From assembly GCA_934169925.1 (NCBI GenBank), contig CAKPOO010000012.1, forward strand, positions 1 to 39,315: DNA of 39,315 nt, given 5' to 3'. The DNA is from an uncultured Clostridia bacterium. GTDB lineage: Bacteria; Bacillota; Clostridia; TANB77; CAG-465. The notes under the pieces were generated by a model. That model saw only the letters and a list, made by a program, of their open reading frames with translations, had not been told where the DNA came from and did no database searches. Position 1 is the first letter of the stretch. The number at the start of each line of letters is the position of its first letter. Shown here one piece after another: positions 1-6,798 of this stretch. Both the position numbers and the translations under genes were made by a program.

Positions 1-28
1 CGCATTATATATAAAGTTGAAAAGAAAG

Positions 29-409
29 ATGATTAAATCAGATATAAAAAAAGGAGATATTTATTATGCTTCATTGGACCCGATTGTTGGTAGTGAACAA
101 AACGGAACTAGACCGGTGGTAATAGTTCAAAATGACTTAGCAAATAAATGTAGCCCTGTTGTTTTAATTGCTCCAATAACGAGTAGAGTATATTCTAAGC
201 CAAAATTAAGTACACACGTATATTTAAAAAAATATAAAAAAATTACACACGATTCAATAATTTTAATGGAACAAATTAGAGTTATAGATAAATCAAGATT
301 AAAATCCTATATCTGCACATTAGATGAAAAACAAATGAGAGAAACAGATAGAGCAATTTTAAATGCTTTTGGAATAGATTTGAATAGACTTATGTATCAA
401 CAAGAATAA
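29..409 (+). CDS. mazF: MazF/PemK-family endoribonuclease toxin (copy 1)
   Basis: Predicted sequence-specific mRNA interferase of the MazF/PemK/EndoA family, 126 residues, which is normal for the family. Visible family blocks are KKGDIYYASLDP near the N-terminus, GSEQNGTRPVV with the conserved Arg before Pro, IVQND, APITS with the conserved Thr, and DSIILMEQIRVIDKSRL. The ATG at 29 was preferred to an in-frame TTG at 17 because family members begin close to the KRGDIY motif; neither has a strong Shine-Dalgarno. The usual ribbon-helix-helix antitoxin would lie upstream, outside the window, so its presence cannot be judged. It lies just before the excisionase/recombinase cluster and may be cargo of that element or a host gene next to it. 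A second homologue is encoded at 22431. Confidence 0.85.
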   Translation: MIKSDIKKGDIYYASLDPIVGSEQNGTRPVVIVQNDLANKCSPVVLIAPITSRVYSKPKLSTHVYLKKYKKITHDSIILMEQIRVIDKSRLKSYICTLDEKQMRETDRAILNAFGIDLNRLMYQQE

Positions 410-436
410 AATGTGCGATTTATAAAAATGCACATT
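410..436. repeat. Short inverted repeat after mazF copy 1
   Basis: AATGTGC (410-416) pairs with GCACATT (430-436) across a 13-base gap, just after the mazF stop. No T-run follows, so it is not a convincing terminator. It may be a protein-binding palindrome or chance. Confidence 0.35.
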
Positions 437-450
437 GGTAAAAAAATGAG

Positions 451-485
451 AGAACTTGTATTCTGTAATTGTGAGTACAAGTTCT
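451..485 (+). repeat. 10-bp perfect inverted repeat upstream of the excisionase gene
   Basis: AGAACTTGTA (451-460) and TACAAGTTCT (476-485) form a perfect 10-bp stem with a 15-base loop, followed by ATTTTCTT and then the Shine-Dalgarno of the excisionase gene at 499-503. It could be a weak terminator of the mazF transcript, an attenuator in the leader of the excisionase/recombinase transcript, or an operator. The T-tract is short, so termination is uncertain. Confidence 0.5.
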
Positions 486-510
486 ATTTTCTTATAAAGG
501 AGGAGATAGA

Positions 511-723
511 ATGCCAGAACAAAACATTAAAAAGGTTTATGAGGTTTCTGATATACAAAAGATATTAGGATTAGGAAGAAGCAAAACATACGAATTTTTA
601 GATGAAGTTTATAGGAACAGAAAGCCGTTTAATGTTATTAAAATCGGAAAATTATACAAAGTTCCAAAAGACAGTTTTGATAAATGGATTGATGGAGGTA
701 TGACAATGCCAGAGCAAGTATGA
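511..723 (+). CDS. Excisionase-like helix-turn-helix DNA-binding protein
   Basis: A 70-residue protein with the pattern of MerR-like/excisionase HTH proteins. VYEVSDIQKILGLGRSKTYEFL forms the HTH, and the end has IKIGKLYKVPKDSFDKWI, the usual 'wing plus W' of Xis/AlpA-type proteins. Such proteins bend DNA at attachment sites and favour excision by the partner tyrosine recombinase. The start is set by a strong AAAGGAGGAG Shine-Dalgarno at 496-505. The two recombinases follow on the same strand after a 30-base gap, which supports an Xis-Int module. Odd feature: the last codons repeat the start region, with GGAGG, 7 bases, then ATGCCAGAGCAA, followed shortly by a stop. Family assignment is firm; the role as Xis rather than regulator is inferred. 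Confidence 0.8.
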   Translation: MPEQNIKKVYEVSDIQKILGLGRSKTYEFLDEVYRNRKPFNVIKIGKLYKVPKDSFDKWIDGGMTMPEQV

Positions 724-753
724 TTTCTGATTTAATAGAAAGGGAAGATGAAG

Positions 754-1950
754 ATGGAAAAAACAGTACAGGAATATAAAGGTAGCATAGCATTTTTTTA
801 TAGGAATTCTTGGTACCATAGAAAAAAAGAACTTCAAGAAGATGGTAGTACAAAGTATGGTAGAGTTGGCGGATTTAAAACACCAGAACTTGCAGAAGAA
901 AATTACTATAAATGCTTAAATGAATACGATGAACAAAGGAGAAATTATATTGCACCTACAATAGATAAAGAAATCTTATTTAAAGACTATCTTATTTATT
1001 GGTTTGAAAAAGTATTTTCTCAAAAAGTAGAAAGTACAACATCAATGACAATTTCTTATACAGTTTATAATCTTATAATACCGTGTCTTCCTTATGATAT
1101 AAAAACGAGATTAGCAACAACTGATTTTATAAATCAAACATTAGAAAAAATAGATAAATTAGGTAAGACAACGGCTAACAAGAGTAGAGAAGTATTTAAT
1201 CTGGTTTTTCAAGATGTAGTTCACGATGGAATATTAACAGTAAATCCTGTTGAATCTGCAAAAATTTATAAGAGGGGTAAACCTAATATTAAATTACTAT
1301 CCAAAACTGAGATTAAAACATTTCTTGCTTCTACTTGTAATAGTGAAAGTTGGTATTTAGAAATATTACTAGCACTATTTTGTGGATTAAGAAAAGGAGA
1401 AATAAGAGGCTTGAAATTTAGTGACTTTAACTATGAAAAAAGAACAGTTAGTATTTCAAGACAGTTAGCGAATAAATATGAGTTATCAAGTAATGAGTTC
1501 AAGATTAAAAATCTAACATTTGTAGAAAAAGACCCTAAAACACCTAATAGTTTTAGAACTTTAAGAGTACCAGATATTATATGGAAAGAATTAAATAAAA
1601 GAAAAAAACTTGTAGAAATTCGTAAAACTACTTTGAAAGAAAATTACATTGATAATGATTATATCAGTTGTCAAGAAAATGGTCTTCCGCACGGAGGAAC
1701 ATCATTGAATAAATATATTGAAAATCAATGTAAAAAGAATAGTATTCCTAAAATAACAGTTCACGGATTAAGACACTTATATGCAACTATCTTAATAGAA
1801 CAAGGGGTACCTATTCCAAAAATATCTGCTTTGTTAGGACATAGTTCGGTTCATACAACATTTGATTTCTATTTAGATGTAATAAGTGAAAAAGAAAAAA
1901 TAACTGCATTTATGAATAATACTTTTGCAATGAAAGAAAGTGAGGAATAG
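754..1950 (+). CDS. Tyrosine recombinase/phage-type integrase (first of two)
   Basis: Site-specific tyrosine recombinase of the phage/ICE integrase type, 398 residues from the ATG at 754. An ATG at 748 is also in frame but sits only 3 bases from the AGGG at 741-744, whereas 754 leaves 9. The N-terminal ~60 residues, with aromatic residues and GRVGGFKTPELAEENY, resemble an AP2-like arm-binding domain. A SAM-like core-binding domain follows (about 70-170). The catalytic domain keeps the expected set: Arg in CGLRKGEIRGLKF, His-x-x-Arg in VHGLRHLYAT, LLGHSSVHTT, and the nucleophile Tyr in FDFYLDV. It looks active. It is followed after 2 bases by a second recombinase, so the two are probably translationally coupled. 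The pair is probably responsible for integration and excision of the element at this end of the window. Confidence 0.92.
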   Translation: MEKTVQEYKGSIAFFYRNSWYHRKKELQEDGSTKYGRVGGFKTPELAEENYYKCLNEYDEQRRNYIAPTIDKEILFKDYLIYWFEKVFSQKVESTTSMTISYTVYNLIIPCLPYDIKTRLATTDFINQTLEKIDKLGKTTANKSREVFNLVFQDVVHDGILTVNPVESAKIYKRGKPNIKLLSKTEIKTFLASTCNSESWYLEILLALFCGLRKGEIRGLKFSDFNYEKRTVSISRQLANKYELSSNEFKIKNLTFVEKDPKTPNSFRTLRVPDIIWKELNKRKKLVEIRKTTLKENYIDNDYISCQENGLPHGGTSLNKYIENQCKKNSIPKITVHGLRHLYATILIEQGVPIPKISALLGHSSVHTTFDFYLDVISEKEKITAFMNNTFAMKESEE

Positions 1951-1952
1951 TT

Positions 1953-3254
1953 ATGGAGTTTGAAACAAAGCAATATATTGATTTTAAAGTATATGCAGTA
2001 ACTACAATAAAGAAAAAATATGGTTTTAGAATAGTTTTGATTTATGATAATGATGATACTAAAACTATTCAAAAGGCAGGTTTCAATACAAAAAAAGAAG
2101 CAAATAATGCAAGAAATGTTGTTATTACAGAACTGCATAATGGAACATTCGTTGTTTATAACAATATAAATGTAAAAACATTCTTCACTTATTGGTTAGA
2201 AGATGTAATGAAACCTAATATAACATCTGATTCTTATGACTCATATAAGAATATAGTTTATAATCACATTATTCCTAGTCTAGGAACAATTAAAATGATA
2301 ACTTTGAATACAGGACATATACAAAGATTTTATAATACAAAAGCAGATTATTCGCACGACATAGCAAAACTATGTAAGGCTGTAATGAATAGTGCATTAA
2401 AATATGCCAAAGAAAAGAATCTAGTATCGGTTAATGTAGCAGATGGTGTTAATCTTCCTAAATGCGTTAAAAAGAAGAAATATAGAACAATAGAAATAGA
2501 TGTTAAAAAAACTTTAAACATAGATCAAGTGAGATTGCTGATAGAAAAAAGTAAAGAAACACCAATTCATTTACAGATTATGTTTGCAGTTCTTATGGGA
2601 CTACGAAAGCAGGAAATAAACGGATTAAAGTATTCAGATATAGATTTTATTCATAGAACATTAAAAATACAAAGGCAACTGGGTAGGAAAGCAAATACAG
2701 ATAATTCAGAACTTAAAGTTGGCGAATATACTAAACAAGAAATTGAAGTTAAAACATTTTCTAGTAATAGAGAATTAGAGATACCAGATATATTGTTTGA
2801 AGAAATATTAGAGGAAAAGAAAAAGTATGAGAAGAATAAACGAAGAAGAATAAATGATAAGACAACACCTTTTAAAGATTATGGCTTTATAATATGTTCA
2901 ACTTATGGTAATCCTAGAAGTAAAAGTTTTCATTTTAAATATTGGAAACAATTATTAAAGGAAAATAATTTACCGGATATTAGATTTCACGATTTAAGAG
3001 CAACTTATTCAACACTATTATTAAAGAATAATTTTAACTCAAAGGCTATTTCAAAACTTATGGGACACGCTACTGATATTATTACAATAGATGTATATGG
3101 AGATAATGATGAAATTATTGCTGATTGTGTTGATGAATTAGATTCATTTATAGAAAGTGTTCGTCCAGAGAATAACGATTTAGAGATACAAATCAGGGAC
3201 GAATCTGATATTTCTATTGATGAGAATATTTTAAATGAATTAACAGTATTTTAA
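1953..3254 (+). CDS. Tyrosine recombinase/phage-type integrase (second of two)
   Basis: A second, divergent tyrosine recombinase of 433 residues. The N-terminal region (KYGFRIVLIYDNDD, then GFNTKKEANNAR) resembles an AP2-like arm-binding domain, followed by a core-binding domain. The catalytic domain has MGLRKQEINGLKYSDID (Arg I), FHDLRATYSTLLL (His-x-x-Arg), LMGHATDIITID and the Tyr of DVYGDN. All catalytic residues appear present. It starts 2 bases after the preceding stop; GAGGA at 1941-1945 serves as ribosome-binding site inside the end of the first recombinase. An acidic tail of ~50 residues follows the Tyr, and its codons carry two copies of the GGACGAA motif that recurs in the following intergenic region. 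Two consecutive recombinases are less common than one and may form a heteromeric machine. That last point is inference. Confidence 0.92.
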   Translation: MEFETKQYIDFKVYAVTTIKKKYGFRIVLIYDNDDTKTIQKAGFNTKKEANNARNVVITELHNGTFVVYNNINVKTFFTYWLEDVMKPNITSDSYDSYKNIVYNHIIPSLGTIKMITLNTGHIQRFYNTKADYSHDIAKLCKAVMNSALKYAKEKNLVSVNVADGVNLPKCVKKKKYRTIEIDVKKTLNIDQVRLLIEKSKETPIHLQIMFAVLMGLRKQEINGLKYSDIDFIHRTLKIQRQLGRKANTDNSELKVGEYTKQEIEVKTFSSNRELEIPDILFEEILEEKKKYEKNKRRRINDKTTPFKDYGFIICSTYGNPRSKSFHFKYWKQLLKENNLPDIRFHDLRATYSTLLLKNNFNSKAISKLMGHATDIITIDVYGDNDEIIADCVDELDSFIESVRPENNDLEIQIRDESDISIDENILNELTVF

Positions 3255-3276
3255 TTAAAAAATAGATGATAATAGT

Positions 3277-3308
3277 AACAGGGTATTTTGGCGATTACCT
3301 TGTTTTTT
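3277..3308 (+). terminator. Rho-independent terminator of the recombinase operon
   Basis: AACAGGGTA (3277-3285) pairs with TACCTTGTT (3296-3304) with one G-U pair, loop of 10 bases, followed by a run of T to 3308. It lies 22 bases after the stop of the second recombinase and would end the xis-int-int transcript before uvrB. Confidence 0.8.
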
Positions 3309-3352
3309 CAAGGCAAAAATGATAAAATAATATAACAAAAACGTCATTAAAT

Positions 3353-3372
3353 GTTATTTAGTGTTATTTAGT
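3353..3372. repeat. Tandem 10-bp direct repeat
   Basis: GTTATTTAGT occurs twice head to tail (3353-3362 and 3363-3372). It sits between the recombinase terminator and uvrB, next to the GTCCAGAA copies, and may belong to the same attachment-site architecture. Confidence 0.6.
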
Positions 3373-3387
3373 CCAGAAAATAAAATT

Positions 3388-3513
3388 TGTGACTTTCATT
3401 CGTCCAGAAGAAAAAAATATCAATTTAACCATAAAATTATAAGTCATAAGGACGAATTTAGGGACTAATAGTTGGCTGACAGTTATTTTTTAAAAACTCA
3501 TAAAAAAGTCACA
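3388..3513. repeat. 9-bp inverted repeat flanking the candidate attachment region
   Basis: TGTGACTTT (3388-3396) and AAAGTCACA (3505-3513) are perfect inverted copies 108 bases apart. They enclose the second GGACGAA pair (3398-3457). They could delimit a recombination or protein-binding region just upstream of uvrB. No direct-repeat partner at the other element end is visible because the window starts inside or just beyond the element. Confidence 0.45.
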
Positions 3514-3539
3514 GAAAGTTATAAAGGAGAGAAGAAATT

Positions 3540-5510
3540 ATGTTTAAATTACACGCACCGTACGAACCATCAGGCGACCAACCACAAGCAATAGAAAAAC
3601 TTGTAAACGGCATAAAACAAGGGGTTAAGGAACAAGTACTATTAGGTGCAACCGGAACTGGTAAGACATTTACAATGGCTAATGTAATAGCACAAGTAAA
3701 TAAACCTACACTGGTTTTAGCACATAATAAAACATTAGCTGGTCAGTTATATTCGGAGTTAAAGGAGTTCTTCCCAGAGAATGCAGTTGAATATTTTGTT
3801 TCTTATTATGATTACTATCAACCAGAAGCATATATTGCATCAACAGATACATATATTGAAAAAGATAGTAGTATAAATGATGAAATTGATAAACTGCGTC
3901 ACAGTGCAACTGCTGCACTTTTTGAAAGAAAGGATGTTGTTATAATTGCATCTGTTTCTGCAATTTATTCACTTGGTTCACCAGATGATTATTCTAATAT
4001 GGTTTTGTCTATAAGACCTGGGATGCAAGTAAAAAGAGATGATATAATAAAATCTTTGGTAAATATGCAATATGTAAGAAGTGAAGTTGAATTTTTAAGA
4101 GGTAATTTTTCAGTAAAAGGTGAAATTATTGAAGTATTTCCTGCAAATAGTTCTGATGAGGCAATAAGAATTGAATTTTTTGGAGATGAAATTGATAGAA
4201 TTTGTTTGATAGATCCTATTACTAAAAAGCCAAGACGTACATCAAAGCACGAATTTATTTATCCAAAATCTCATTATGTAATACCACAAGAAAAAATTGA
4301 GGTAGCAATAGAGAAAATAAAAAAAGAGCTAGAAGAAAGAATAAAATACTTTAAGTCAAAAGATATGCTTGTTGAGGCATATAGGATAGAACAAAGAACA
4401 AATTTTGATATTGAAATGTTAAGAGAAACTGGCTTTTGTCAAGGAATAGAAAATTATTCTGCTGTTTTATCTGGAAGAGAACCTGGTTCTTCACCATATA
4501 CTTTATTTGATTATTTAGGTGATGATTTTTTAGTTATGATTGATGAATCTCATGTGACAATTCCACAAATACGTGGTATGTATAACGGAGATAGAGCAAG
4601 AAAAGAATCATTAGTAAATAATGGTTTTAGACTTCCGAGTGCTTTTGATAATAGACCACTTAAATTTGAAGAATGGGAAAAGAAAGTAAAAAATGTGCTA
4701 TACGTTAGTGCAACACCTGGAGATTACGAAAAGGAACATTCAGAAAATATAGCTGAACAAATTATACGTCCAACAGGACTTCTTGATCCAAAAATTGTTG
4801 TAAAACCAACTGATGGTCAAATAGAAGATTTAATTGAAAATATTAATGAAACAGTTAAAAATAAAGAAAAAGTTTTAGTAACAACTCTTACTAAGAAAAT
4901 GGCCGAAGAACTTTCAGCATTTTTTGATTCAAAGGGTATAAGAGTAAGATATATGCATTCTGATATTGATGCTTTGCAAAGACTTGAAATAATAAGAGAT
5001 TTAAGACTTGATAAATATGATGTACTAGTTGGTATTAACTTATTAAGAGAAGGTCTTGATATACCAGAGGTATCACTTGTTGCAATACTTGATGCAGATA
5101 AAGAGGGCTTTTTAAGAAGTGAACGTTCTTTAATACAAACAATCGGAAGAGCTGCAAGAAATTCAAATGGTAGGGTTATAATGTATGCAGATGAACTAAC
5201 TGATTCTATGGAAAGTGCTATAAAAGAAACAAATAGAAGAAGAAAAATTCAAGAAGCATATAATAAAGAACATGGAATTGTTCCAACAACTATTAAAAAG
5301 GAAATAAGAGATAGCGTTAAAGCTACAGAAGATATAAAACAAGAAAAAGATAATACAAATGGAGGACTTTATACTCTAAAAGAAGGCGAGTCTATAAAAG
5401 AAGCTATTGAAAGATTAACAGAAGAAATGATGAGTTTAGCAAGAAAATATGAGTTTGAAAAGGCTGCTAATATTAGAGATTTTATAGAAGAGCTAAAAAA
5501 TTTTAATTAG
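3540..5510 (+). CDS. uvrB: Excinuclease ABC subunit B
   Basis: UvrB, the DNA-damage verification helicase of nucleotide excision repair, 656 residues, normal full length. Walker A is GATGTGKT at residues 36-43. The DNA-clamping beta-hairpin is YYDYYQPEAY at 89-98. A DESH box lies in VMIDESHVTIPQ (about 336), helicase motifs V/VI in NLLREGLDIPEVSLV and QTIGRAARN, and a C-terminal UVR motif (about 617-652) is present for contact with UvrC. It has a GGAGAG-type Shine-Dalgarno at 3526-3531. uvrA, its usual neighbour, is not beside it; yabP follows. The upstream region contains the repeats of the integrated element and no recognisable GAAC-N4-GTTC LexA box. Confidence 0.98.
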   Translation: MFKLHAPYEPSGDQPQAIEKLVNGIKQGVKEQVLLGATGTGKTFTMANVIAQVNKPTLVLAHNKTLAGQLYSELKEFFPENAVEYFVSYYDYYQPEAYIASTDTYIEKDSSINDEIDKLRHSATAALFERKDVVIIASVSAIYSLGSPDDYSNMVLSIRPGMQVKRDDIIKSLVNMQYVRSEVEFLRGNFSVKGEIIEVFPANSSDEAIRIEFFGDEIDRICLIDPITKKPRRTSKHEFIYPKSHYVIPQEKIEVAIEKIKKELEERIKYFKSKDMLVEAYRIEQRTNFDIEMLRETGFCQGIENYSAVLSGREPGSSPYTLFDYLGDDFLVMIDESHVTIPQIRGMYNGDRARKESLVNNGFRLPSAFDNRPLKFEEWEKKVKNVLYVSATPGDYEKEHSENIAEQIIRPTGLLDPKIVVKPTDGQIEDLIENINETVKNKEKVLVTTLTKKMAEELSAFFDSKGIRVRYMHSDIDALQRLEIIRDLRLDKYDVLVGINLLREGLDIPEVSLVAILDADKEGFLRSERSLIQTIGRAARNSNGRVIMYADELTDSMESAIKETNRRRKIQEAYNKEHGIVPTTIKKEIRDSVKATEDIKQEKDNTNGGLYTLKEGESIKEAIERLTEEMMSLARKYEFEKAANIRDFIEELKNFN

Positions 5511-5527
5511 GTAAATATAAGTGTGTA

Positions 5528-5566
5528 ATATTTATTACATGCTTATTTTTCTTTTGTAATAAATAT
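5528..5566. repeat. 12-bp inverted repeat between uvrB and yabP
   Basis: ATATTTATTACA (5528-5539) pairs with TGTAATAAATAT (5555-5566) around a 15-base T-rich loop. No T-run follows, so it is a poor intrinsic terminator. It may mark the end of the uvrB transcript or an operator in front of the sporulation genes. The T/A-rich stretch after it (5571-5600) probably holds the yabP promoter, but I could not match a sigma-E consensus with confidence. Confidence 0.45.
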
Positions 5567-5612
5567 CATAAAGTTGAATATATATAATATATAATAAAAC
5601 GGAGGAATAATT

Positions 5613-5900
5613 ATGGAAGAAAGAAGAGTAGAAAAACAATTAATAAATCAAAATGTAATAATCGAAAATCGAGAAAGGATGTCGATTAGTGGTGTACTAG
5701 ATATCCATAGTTTTGATGATGAGGTGGTGCTTGTTGAAACAGAACTTGGAATTTTAACAATTAAGGGTGAAGATTTAAGATTAAATAAACTAAATCTTGA
5801 AAATAATGAACTTATTATCGAGGGAAATATTATAGCAATGGCATATAGTCAAAAAAGTGAAACTAAAGCAAAAGGTTTTATGAATAAATTATTTAAATAA
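5613..5900 (+). CDS. yabP: Sporulation protein YabP
   Basis: YabP-family protein, 95 residues. The family pattern is clear: ENRERMSISGVLDIHSFDDE, then LGILTIKGEDLRLNKLNLENNELIIEG. YabP is a mother-cell sporulation protein usually encoded directly before yabQ, and that order is kept here. In B. subtilis the pair belongs to the sigma-E regulon, and YabQ, not YabP, has a clear cortex phenotype. Its Shine-Dalgarno is CGGAGGAA at 5600-5607. It has no signal peptide or membrane segment. Its presence indicates a spore-forming or sporulation-derived lineage. The usual upstream gene for an S4-domain protein (yabO/rqcP) is missing; uvrB is there instead. Confidence 0.93.
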   Translation: MEERRVEKQLINQNVIIENRERMSISGVLDIHSFDDEVVLVETELGILTIKGEDLRLNKLNLENNELIIEGNIIAMAYSQKSETKAKGFMNKLFK

Positions 5901-5923
5901 AGATAGTTAGGAAAGTGATCTAT

Positions 5924-6406
5924 TTGTATGATATAACTTTTCAATTAGTCCAGTTTTTAGAATTTGTGTTTTTTGGACTTGTGGTTGGATTTACCTTTGA
6001 TGGATTTAGAGCATATAGAAAAATAAAAAAATCTACAGATATACAAGTTATGATTCAAGATATAATATTTTTCTTTTTGACGATAATATTTTTAGTTTTT
6101 TGTATTGTTAATTTTTTAGAATCTGATATTAGAGTATATATTTTTCTTGCGTTGTTTATTGGTATTATCATATATTTTTGTATATTAAGTAGGTTATTTG
6201 AACCTATATATATAATTATTTTTAAATTTATTAAAAATCTTGCTTTGATTTTTGTATTACCTTTAAACTTTGTAAAAGAGTTATGTAAAAAAATATTTAA
6301 TTTTTTAACAAAATACATAAAAAATTGTTGCAAAAAGTTTTTTAATATAGTATATTTAAAATGTATTTTAGTAAAAAAACAGAAAACTTGTAAAAAACGG
6401 CATTAA
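5924..6406 (+). CDS. yabQ: Spore cortex biosynthesis protein YabQ
   Basis: Integral membrane protein of about 160 residues, placed directly after yabP as in other spore formers. Hydrophobic segments cover roughly residues 7-25, 43-63, 69-90 and 95-115, and GLVVGFTFDGFRAYRKIKK is typical of YabQ. In B. subtilis YabQ is a mother-cell protein needed for cortex formation. No ATG is available at the N-terminus. I chose a TTG at 5924 because the AGGAAAG Shine-Dalgarno at 5909-5915 lies 8 bases before it; a GTG at 5915 would overlap that site. The C-terminus is basic and Cys-rich (KNCCKKFFN). Identity rests on context and topology more than on conserved residues. Confidence 0.85.
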   Translation: MYDITFQLVQFLEFVFFGLVVGFTFDGFRAYRKIKKSTDIQVMIQDIIFFFLTIIFLVFCIVNFLESDIRVYIFLALFIGIIIYFCILSRLFEPIYIIIFKFIKNLALIFVLPLNFVKELCKKIFNFLTKYIKNCCKKFFNIVYLKCILVKKQKTCKKRH

Positions 6407-6450
6407 AATAAAGAAAAATGTAGTGAAAAAACAAAAGAAGGAGAAAAAAT

Positions 6451-6744
6451 ATGGCAAATTCTTCAGTAAAAAAGAAAAAGAAGAATAAAGTAATTTATCT
6501 ATGTTTATTTGGGTTTTTAATATATTTTGTCTACACTTTATTTCAACAGCAATTACAAATTGACAAATATAATTCACAAATAAAAATGTATGAGTCAGAA
6601 ATTGAAGCAAAAGAATCATTAGTTAATTATTATTCTAACGAAAAGAATAATATTGATTCAGATGAATATATAGAACAAGTGGCAAGAGATGTGCTAGGTT
6701 ATGTTAAGCCATACGAAAAAGTCTTTGTTGATGCTAATAAATAA
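6451..6744 (+). CDS. divIC: Septum formation initiator, DivIC/FtsB family
   Basis: A 97-residue bitopic membrane protein. It has a Lys-rich cytoplasmic N-terminus (SSVKKKKKNK), one transmembrane segment (about 15-31), then an extracytoplasmic coiled coil (LQIDKYNSQIKMYESEIEAKESLVNYY), and the family end motif IEQVARDVLGYVKPYEKVF. DivIC/FtsB proteins assemble with FtsL and DivIB/FtsQ at the division septum. The order yabP-yabQ-divIC matches B. subtilis, which supports the name. Its Shine-Dalgarno is AGAAGGAGA at 6436-6444. It is the last gene of this operon, with a terminator 27 bases after the stop. Confidence 0.92.
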   Translation: MANSSVKKKKKNKVIYLCLFGFLIYFVYTLFQQQLQIDKYNSQIKMYESEIEAKESLVNYYSNEKNNIDSDEYIEQVARDVLGYVKPYEKVFVDANK

Positions 6745-6771
6745 GTTTATGTGTATATAGTTAATAATGAT

Positions 6772-6798
6772 AAAAAGAGGTAGTAGTACCTCTTTTTT
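6772..6798. terminator. Bidirectional terminator between divIC and vanW
   Basis: AAAAAGAGGTA (6772-6782), loop GTAG, TACCTCTTTTTT (6787-6798). A- and T-runs on both sides let it serve the converging transcripts of divIC (+) and vanW (-). It overlaps the vanW stop codon (6797-6799). Confidence 0.92.

Larger units (their letters stand above)
3160..3457. repeat. Four GGACGAA motifs arranged as two inverted pairs
   Basis: TTCGTCC at 3160-3166 faces GGACGAAT at 3197-3204. ATTCGTCC at 3398-3405 faces GGACGAAT at 3450-3457. The longer word TTCGTCCAGA is identical at 3160-3169 and 3399-3408, and GTCCAGAA also occurs at 3371-3378. The first pair lies in the 3' end of the second recombinase gene and the second pair in the gap before uvrB. 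Repeats next to recombinase genes often are arm-type or core-type sites of the attachment region; that role is inferred. Confidence 0.55.

Noticed and set aside
469..497. TTGTGA-N17-TTATAA as promoter for the excisionase
   Set aside because: The transcript would start inside or after the Shine-Dalgarno (499-503), which then could not work.
5571..5600. Promoter of yabP
   Set aside because: Several TATAAT-like strings exist, but none has a -35 at fitting distance, and I could not match sigma-E boxes; too AT-rich to decide.
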